From NCBI RefSeq assembly GCF_043641665.1, contig NC_092193.1, positions 20,672,784-20,736,783 of the forward strand: DNA of 64,000 nucleotides. Reading direction: 5' to 3'. The DNA is from Enoplosus armatus (Eukaryota; Chordata; Actinopteri; Centrarchiformes; Enoplosidae). Within the stretch, counting starts at the first letter, position 1; each line of letters begins with the position of its first letter. Positions 63,156-64,000 of this stretch are shown here, piece after piece. The notes beneath the pieces were generated by a model, which saw only the letters and a list, made by a program, of their open reading frames with translations, was not told where the DNA came from and searched no databases. The position numbers and the translations under genes are program-made.

Positions 63156-63309
63156 CAAGCTCTCCTACAGTGATGGTTGCCAAGAGTGCGGCCCACAGAT
63201 GACAGATGACGGCGTGGTCTGAAGTTATGTGGTCTGTTTCTTCCTCAAATGTTTGAACATAAATAAATTCAACAGATGCTAATGAGACTTGGAGGTAAGT
63301 GTTATTTGA

Positions 63310-63351
<42 letters not shown>

Positions 63352-63500
63352 TTTTTTTTCTCTCCCTTTTCCTTGCAGGTGCTGTTTGCTACTCAACATG
63401 CATTGTGGCCCCGGACATGGATCTGCGTGACCCTGTGGTCCTGCCCAATGGCACTACAGCTGACTCTTTAAAGCACTGGATGCTAGCCACCAAAGTCCAG
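16508..63500 (+). CDS. pappa2: PAPPA2 (pappalysin-2) gene, 24 coding exons, 3' end cut off
   Basis: PAPP-A2 is a secreted metzincin protease that cleaves IGFBP-5 and IGFBP-3, freeing IGF. Coding exons: 16508-17465, 22321-22553, 22971-23198, 23351-23949, 30845-30993, 34554-34693, 35063-35216, 35808-36000, 36803-36936, 40855-41037, 41466-41769, 45606-45734, 45853-45938, 50531-50727, 52186-52299, 54291-54426, 54588-54762, 55630-55695, 55779-55875, 56150-56327, 58526-58739, 60444-60612, 61880-62012, 63379-63500. All introns are GT-AG and all phases agree, giving 1697 codons. Layout: signal peptide; prodomain; LamG-like region (about 275-473); two Lin12-Notch repeats (about 595-621, 627-653); zinc site [11 protein letters not shown] (743-753); Met-turn (Met817); central region; SCR modules from about 1371. 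Similarity follows PAPPA2 rather than PAPPA (for example [16 protein letters not shown] and [11 protein letters not shown]). The human protein is 1791 residues, so about 80 are missing here. Confidence 0.97.
18508..18610 (+). repeat. Long interrupted (GT)n microsatellite
   Basis: About 103 bases of GT with four GC interruptions, the longest dinucleotide repeat in the window. Confidence 0.97.
18804..18864. repeat. Hairpin-forming inverted repeat
   Basis: Arms TTGATAGAGATCA (18816-18828) and TGATCTCTATCAA (18837-18849) are perfectly complementary around an 8-base loop. Outer AACACAT (18804-18810) pairs with ATGTGTT (18858-18864). It may be a short MITE-like remnant or a cruciform; no coding role. 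Confidence 0.85.
19051..19086 (+). repeat. (TG)n microsatellite
   Basis: 36 bases of TG in PAPPA2 intron 1. Confidence 0.95.
21211..21295 (+). repeat. Dispersed repeat, copy 1
   Basis: GCTAACATGTTCGCCATAAC through AAGTGCCC matches the reverse complement of 39196-39283 with roughly three-quarters identity by eye. The element probably extends left to about 20950. Confidence 0.7.
22321..22553 (+). CDS. pappa2: PAPPA2 coding exon 2 (LamG-like)
   Basis: Reads [20 protein letters not shown], then [19 protein letters not shown] and ends [14 protein letters not shown]. These are jelly-roll strands of the pappalysin LamG-like domain. Acceptor CATAG|GT, donor AAG|GTGTGT. Confidence 0.96.
22554..22970. 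other. PAPPA2 intron 2
   Basis: 417 bases. Nothing recognised beyond a pyrimidine tract before the exon 3 acceptor. Confidence 0.75.
22971..23198 (+). CDS. pappa2: PAPPA2 coding exon 3 (LamG-like)
   Basis: Reads [20 protein letters not shown], then [20 protein letters not shown], ending WADFTN. Acceptor TCTCAG|GTG, donor AAT|GTAACC. Reading through this donor meets a stop after five codons, so intron 3 must be removed. Confidence 0.93.
23351..23949 (+). CDS. pappa2: PAPPA2 coding exon 4 (protease domain start, two Lin12-Notch repeats)
   Basis: Large 599-base exon, residues 474-672. It contains [14 protein letters not shown]. Two LNR modules follow, each with the Cys/Asp calcium-binding pattern ([17 protein letters not shown] and [17 protein letters not shown]). 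It ends TCFDPESPD. In the family these LNRs pair with a third LNR near the C-terminus to govern IGFBP choice. The acceptor CTTTGAG|GTG has a weak pyrimidine tract. Donor CAG|GTGAGG. Confidence 0.96.
25511..25728. mobile_element. Tc1/mariner-like MITE with 29-bp terminal inverted repeats
   Basis: Left end 25511-25539 (ACAGTGCTTAACAAATGTAT, then TAGACCACC) and right end 25700-25728 are inverted copies differing at one base. The 218-base element has no transposase. The ends start CAGT next to TA on the left, as in Tc1/mariner elements; the right TA is changed to TG. The interior is a sequence I recall as repeated in fish genomes. Confidence 0.85.
25731..25787 (+). repeat. (AT)n microsatellite abutting the MITE
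   Basis: 57 bases of AT directly beside the right end of the MITE. Confidence 0.95.
29544..29793 (+). repeat. Diverged tandem duplication, ~136-base period
   Basis: Copy A (about 29544-29656) and copy B (about 29679-29793) share AGCATGG-TTAGTAAT, TTAGCCC-ACAGCTGA, CATAAA-CCTTAACT and AATCATCCA/AATAATCCA in the same order. Present only in PAPPA2 intron 4. Confidence 0.8.
30217..30240 (+). repeat. 24-base poly-G run
   Basis: The longest of the many poly-G/poly-C runs in this window. Confidence 0.95.
30845..30993 (+). CDS. pappa2: PAPPA2 coding exon 5 (catalytic domain)
   Basis: Reads [20 protein letters not shown], then [20 protein letters not shown] and WAKEALTHQ. Matches the pappalysin segment before the zinc site. 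Acceptor CTTCAG|G, donor CAAG|GTAAGT. Confidence 0.96.
31571..31870 (-). pseudogene. Unidentified coding-like fragment (segment 4 of 4)
   Basis: About 98 open codons of mixed, non-repetitive composition. It begins [20 protein letters not shown], includes [20 protein letters not shown], and ends FSSPHFER before TAA. Codons stay open for about 38 more after that stop ([13 protein letters not shown] onward), as expected for a gene broken by a point mutation. An AG precedes the open stretch. I do not recognise the family. It may be a decayed retrocopy, a transposon gene or an old viral insertion; no function is assigned. Confidence 0.4.
32335..32690 (-). pseudogene. Unidentified coding-like fragment (segment 3 of 4)
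   Basis: Reads DPKNGTTAF, then a stop. It resumes in the same frame with [20 protein letters not shown] and [20 protein letters not shown] before losing protein-like character. Same strand and order as the neighbouring segments. Family not recognised. Confidence 0.35.
32747..32962 (-). pseudogene. Unidentified coding-like fragment (segment 2 of 4)
   Basis: A 71-codon open stretch including [20 protein letters not shown] and [20 protein letters not shown], ending [11 protein letters not shown] before a stop. It sits one frame away from segment 1, consistent with a frameshift. Family not recognised. Confidence 0.4.
32959..33171 (-). pseudogene. Unidentified coding-like fragment (segment 1 of 4)
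   Basis: About 70 open codons including [20 protein letters not shown], then [18 protein letters not shown] and [18 protein letters not shown] before TGA. It lacks an early Met. Its stop overlaps the start of segment 2 in another frame. Not recognised. Confidence 0.35.
33898..33959 (+). repeat. (AT)n microsatellite
   Basis: 62 bases of AT in PAPPA2 intron 5. Confidence 0.95.
34554..34693 (+). CDS. pappa2: PAPPA2 coding exon 6 (zinc-binding motif)
   Basis: Reads [20 protein letters not shown], then [18 protein letters not shown]. HExxHxxGxxH gives three zinc-ligand histidines (743, 747, 753) and the catalytic Glu744, all intact. Acceptor CTCAG|GT, donor CAG|GTAGGA. Confidence 0.98.
34694..35062. 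other. PAPPA2 intron 6
   Basis: 369 bases, nothing recognised. Confidence 0.8.
35063..35216 (+). CDS. pappa2: PAPPA2 coding exon 7 (Met-turn)
   Basis: Reads [20 protein letters not shown] and later [24 protein letters not shown] is the metzincin Met-turn, with Met at about residue 817. Acceptor TTGCAG|GAG, donor ACAG|GTGCAG. Confidence 0.97.
35217..35807. other. PAPPA2 intron 7
   Basis: 591 bases, AT-rich, nothing recognised. Confidence 0.8.
35808..36000 (+). CDS. pappa2: PAPPA2 coding exon 8
   Basis: Reads (D)[20 protein letters not shown], then [19 protein letters not shown], ending [34 protein letters not shown] is a pappalysin hallmark just after the catalytic core. Acceptor CATCAG|AT, donor AGAG|GTACGA. 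Confidence 0.97.
36001..36802. other. PAPPA2 intron 8
   Basis: 802 bases, nothing recognised; open frames on the minus strand look random. Confidence 0.75.
36803..36936 (+). CDS. pappa2: PAPPA2 coding exon 9
   Basis: Reads [20 protein letters not shown], then [20 protein letters not shown] and EEAV. Acceptor TCCCAG|C. The donor TTG|GTCAGT has C at +3, and a (GT)n repeat starts 17 bases downstream. Confidence 0.95.
36953..36989 (+). repeat. (GT)n microsatellite after exon 9 donor
   Basis: 37 bases of GT starting 17 bases inside intron 9. Confidence 0.95.
37484..37542 (+). repeat. (CA)n microsatellite
   Basis: 59 bases of near-pure CA. Confidence 0.95.
39196..39283 (-). repeat. Dispersed repeat, copy 2
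   Basis: The reverse complement GTTAACATGTTTGCCACAAC through AAGTGGCC matches 21211-21295. Flanks extend to roughly 39470. Confidence 0.7.
40509..40554 (+). repeat. (GT)n microsatellite
   Basis: 46 bases of GT in intron 9; a shorter CA tract lies at 40432-40460. Confidence 0.95.
40855..41037 (+). CDS. pappa2: PAPPA2 coding exon 10
   Basis: Reads [20 protein letters not shown], then [20 protein letters not shown] and VTYTSS. Acceptor CCCCAG|GC, donor TCCA|GTAAGT. Confidence 0.96.
41038..41465. other. PAPPA2 intron 10
   Basis: 428 bases with a short TA tract before the exon 11 acceptor. Nothing else. Confidence 0.8.
41466..41769 (+). CDS. pappa2: PAPPA2 coding exon 11
   Basis: 304 bases reading [20 protein letters not shown], then [41 protein letters not shown] and ending QKFTD. 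Acceptor TCACAG|AC, donor ACAG|GTAGAC. Confidence 0.96.
42270..42735. repeat. Interspersed repeat (AGGACCCAAATGCAGACAC type)
   Basis: Contains ATAGGACCCAAATGCAGACA, A-rich linkers, GGTTTTAATGCAAAGAGTCC, GGCAAACACACAGACTAAAT and CAGGTGAAACTGATCAGGAC. These blocks recur in dispersed non-LTR-derived or SINE-like repeats that I recall from teleost genomes. No open frame. Family and orientation are uncertain. Confidence 0.6.
43430..43780 (+). repeat. 350-base purine-rich tract
   Basis: Strong A/G bias on the plus strand (runs such as GGAGGGAGAGGGAGCAAGGG) with few pyrimidines. The minus-strand open frames here (43375-43829) are low-complexity artefacts. Possible triplex-forming DNA. Confidence 0.8.
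45606..45734 (+). CDS. pappa2: PAPPA2 coding exon 12 (weak donor)
   Basis: Reads [20 protein letters not shown], then [18 protein letters not shown]. Acceptor CTCCAG|C. The only donor keeping frame with exon 13 is CAGGG|GTCCGT, which is weak. It gives the conserved junction GIMQGTEECDD. Confidence 0.88.
45735..45852. other. PAPPA2 intron 12
   Basis: 118 bases, the shortest PAPPA2 intron apart from intron 18 (83 bases). Holds a GATGATGGCGATG-like repeat and a CT tract serving as the pyrimidine tract. Confidence 0.9.
45853..45938 (+). CDS. pappa2: PAPPA2 coding exon 13
   Basis: Reads [20 protein letters not shown] and then KEMGFNCN, a short Cys-rich Asp/Gly module found in pappalysins. Acceptor TGTAG|G, donor AATG|GTGAGT. 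Preceded by a 118-base intron with GAT-rich and CT repeats. Confidence 0.95.
45939..50530. other. PAPPA2 intron 13
   Basis: 4.6 kb. Holds poly-T and poly-A runs (46511-46525, 46565-46582), poly-G (46852-46871), (CT)n (47949-47982) and poly-C (48411-48426). The non-repetitive stretch 49040-49340 is a candidate conserved noncoding element. No exon recognised. Confidence 0.7.
47949..47982 (+). repeat. (CT)n microsatellite
   Basis: 34 bases of CT in PAPPA2 intron 13. Confidence 0.95.
50531..50727 (+). CDS. pappa2: PAPPA2 coding exon 14
   Basis: Reads [20 protein letters not shown], then [16 protein letters not shown] and ATGEPSLTK. Acceptor CCAAG|GT, donor AAG|GTATGG. Confidence 0.96.
50728..52185. 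other. PAPPA2 intron 14
   Basis: 1.46 kb with (GT)n at 51073-51098, a poly-C/poly-A block (51318-51340) and poly-A near 51692-51711. Nothing coding seen. Confidence 0.75.
52186..52299 (+). CDS. pappa2: PAPPA2 coding exon 15
   Basis: Reads [20 protein letters not shown], then [18 protein letters not shown]. Acceptor GTGAAG|CTC, donor AAG|GTAACG, with a (TG)n repeat starting 11 bases downstream. Confidence 0.92.
53363..53394 (+). repeat. (CT)n microsatellite
   Basis: 32 bases of CT, about 90 bases before the periodic repeat. Confidence 0.95.
53487..53768 (+). repeat. Degenerate ~40-base periodic repeat with CTGAAAGGCC core
   Basis: Core-like words at 53487, 53525, 53567, 53606, 53648, 53697, 53737 and 53759 (CTGGAAGGCC, CTGAAAAGCC, CTGAAACACC, CTGAAAGGCC, CTGAAAAGCG, CTGAAAGGCG, TTTGGAAGCC, CTGAAAGGCC). 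Spacings are 38, 42, 39, 42, 49, 40 and 22. Pyrimidine-rich spacers lie between. Probably an old minisatellite. Confidence 0.75.
54291..54426 (+). CDS. pappa2: PAPPA2 coding exon 16
   Basis: Reads [20 protein letters not shown], then [20 protein letters not shown] and KNHSL. Acceptor ATCCAG|CTG, donor CTAG|GTACTT. Confidence 0.95.
54588..54762 (+). CDS. pappa2: PAPPA2 coding exon 17 (3' border uncertain)
   Basis: Reads [20 protein letters not shown], then [20 protein letters not shown] and [17 protein letters not shown]. The donor chosen, ACCGG|GTGCGC, keeps frame with exon 18. A later donor GAGG|GTGGGC (exon end 54776) would keep the conserved-looking CASE but shifts frame, unless a small unseen exon follows. 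Confidence 0.85.
54763..55629. other. PAPPA2 intron 17
   Basis: 867 bases. Holds the CA repeat and an A-tract near 55305-55324. I looked for a small extra exon to supply residues missing at the exon 17/18 junction and did not find a convincing one. Confidence 0.65.
54804..54838 (+). repeat. (CA)n microsatellite after exon 17
   Basis: 35 bases of CA, about 30-40 bases downstream of the two candidate exon 17 donors. Confidence 0.95.
55630..55695 (+). CDS. pappa2: PAPPA2 coding exon 18 (SCR region start)
   Basis: A 66-base exon reading [20 protein letters not shown] and then V. The Cys spacing matches the mammalian segment entering the first SCR module. Acceptor GCAATAG|C, donor TCAG|GTAGGC. 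Confidence 0.9.
55779..55875 (+). CDS. pappa2: PAPPA2 coding exon 19 (SCR 1)
   Basis: Reads [20 protein letters not shown], then [12 protein letters not shown]. CxVxCxxGF is an SCR (sushi) signature. Acceptor CTGTAG|G, donor CAG|GTACAC. Confidence 0.93.
56150..56327 (+). CDS. pappa2: PAPPA2 coding exon 20 (SCR 1/2)
   Basis: Reads [20 protein letters not shown], then [20 protein letters not shown] and [12 protein letters not shown]. It ends one SCR module (W..C.P) and starts the next (VDCG). Acceptor TTCCAG|AGG, donor CAAG|GTAAGT. Confidence 0.96.
56328..58525. other. PAPPA2 intron 20
   Basis: 2.2 kb with poly-T (about 56714-56732), (CA)n (57014-57041) and poly-A (about 57548-57565). Nothing coding seen. 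Confidence 0.75.
58526..58739 (+). CDS. pappa2: PAPPA2 coding exon 21 (SCR 2/3)
   Basis: Reads [20 protein letters not shown], then [34 protein letters not shown]. Acceptor CCTCAG|GC, donor CGAG|GTAAGT. Confidence 0.97.
58740..60443. other. PAPPA2 intron 21
   Basis: 1.7 kb of AT-rich sequence. No repeat or exon recognised. Confidence 0.75.
60444..60612 (+). CDS. pappa2: PAPPA2 coding exon 22 (SCR 3/4)
   Basis: Reads [20 protein letters not shown], then [20 protein letters not shown] and [13 protein letters not shown]. Acceptor TCTAG|G, donor AAT|GTAAGA. Confidence 0.97.
60613..61879. other. PAPPA2 intron 22
   Basis: 1.27 kb. The stretch 60780-60960 may be part of a dispersed repeat, by recall only. 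Poly-A lies near 61041 and poly-G at 61346-61356. Confidence 0.65.
61880..62012 (+). CDS. pappa2: PAPPA2 coding exon 23 (SCR 4/5)
   Basis: Reads [20 protein letters not shown], then [20 protein letters not shown] and GMDV. Acceptor CTCCAG|AGT, donor GTCG|GTGAGT. Confidence 0.97.
63098..63152 (+). repeat. (CA)n microsatellite
   Basis: 55 bases of pure CA in PAPPA2 intron 23. Confidence 0.95.
63312..63359 (+). repeat. (TG)n(T)12 tract before exon 24 acceptor
   Basis: About 18 TG units followed by 12 T, ending 19 bases before the exon 24 acceptor. It forms the upstream part of the pyrimidine tract. Confidence 0.95.
63379..63500 (+). CDS. pappa2: PAPPA2 coding exon 24 (SCR 5, last in window)
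   Basis: Reads [20 protein letters not shown], then [20 protein letters not shown]. Matches the mammalian stretch with LPENITADTLEHWM. The acceptor TTGCAG|GT lies after a (TG)n(T)12 tract. Donor CAG|GTGAGA. The following exons (rest of SCR 5, third LNR, stop) lie beyond the right edge. Confidence 0.96.
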
Positions 63501-64000
63501 GTGAGACACCTGAGGAGTTACTTCAGTTTGTTATTGGCTGGACCTGGGTGATGAAGTTACGCCATTGGTCTAAACTCATCTTCATTCCACATAACTGAAA
63601 AAAAAAAAAAGAAAAAGCAGCCAGCCAAGGGGAATGTTTTCTATTACAGTTTCACAAGTCAGGCTGGACAGGAGACACAAACTGTAGCAACAAATGCTCC
63701 CTTCCTCTACACTCTAGCTTTTCTGCTGACTTGTTGTTTTGGCCTTTTACAACAGCAGCGTAAATGCTGTCAGTCTGTAAAACGTATGAAACCCCGCCCC
63801 ACCCTGCTTTAAAGGTTCACACTGATGTTTTATGCACTTTACATCGCTGTTGACCATACCATAGGTTTTTAGATTGATCTACCGCCTCCCAGACGACCAC
63901 TGTTTCTCTGAGCATCTTAACATCTTACAATCTCCAGTTTGTAACGCAGGCTTTCTGTTCAAAAGTTGCTGTGACCGAGCCCAACCTGACATTACTCCTG
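63501..64000. other. PAPPA2 intron 24 (partial)
   Basis: Follows the exon 24 donor. Searched for the next expected exon (SIVCTG-like, then third Lin12-Notch repeat) and did not find it. Only an A-tract near 63598-63612. Confidence 0.8.

Larger units (their letters stand above)
62013..63378. other. PAPPA2 intron 23
   Basis: 1.37 kb. A short GATA repeat near 62262, (CA)n at 63098-63152, and the (TG)n(T)n tract before exon 24. Confidence 0.8.

Overview
This is a vertebrate nuclear genomic window, almost certainly from a teleost and probably a percomorph fish. The evidence is split genes with short GT-AG introns, abundant CA/GT microsatellites and homopolymers, and interspersed repeats of types I recall from percomorph genomes. 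There is no operon, plasmid, phage or CRISPR structure. Two genes account for all coding sequence I can support, lying head to head.

On the minus strand (about 340-10177) is COP1 (RFWD2), the RING / coiled-coil / WD40 E3 ubiquitin ligase. I rebuilt 18 coding exons with GT-AG borders. They join in one open frame of 694 codons, 2082 nt. Only the final exon, about 20 residues that close the WD40 propeller, lies beyond the left edge. The 60-base exon carrying the first half of the RING finger (9606-9665) is included.

On the plus strand (16508 to beyond 63500) is PAPPA2 (pappalysin-2), the secreted metzincin protease that cleaves IGF-binding proteins. I rebuilt 24 coding exons joining in frame over 5091 nt, 1697 codons. 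They cover signal peptide, prodomain, laminin-G-like region, two Lin12-Notch repeats, the zinc motif [11 protein letters not shown], the Met-turn, the long central region and most of the SCR (sushi) modules. The last SCR end, the third Lin12-Notch repeat and the stop lie beyond the right edge.

The 6.3 kb between the two start codons holds both promoters, simple repeats and one old interspersed repeat. PAPPA2 introns 1, 4, 5, 9, 11 and 13 are long and hold MITE-like and other repeats. Intron 5 also holds decayed, unidentified coding-like fragments on the minus strand. The two genes act in separate pathways (intracellular ubiquitination and extracellular release of IGF). Their adjacency matches the mammalian COP1-PAPPA2 order and does not imply shared function. 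I found no convincing new system. The best leads are the unidentified minus-strand fragments near 31.6-33.2 kb, a degenerate ~40 bp periodic repeat near 53.5 kb, splice sites built from simple repeats, and an unresolved junction at PAPPA2 exons 17/18.
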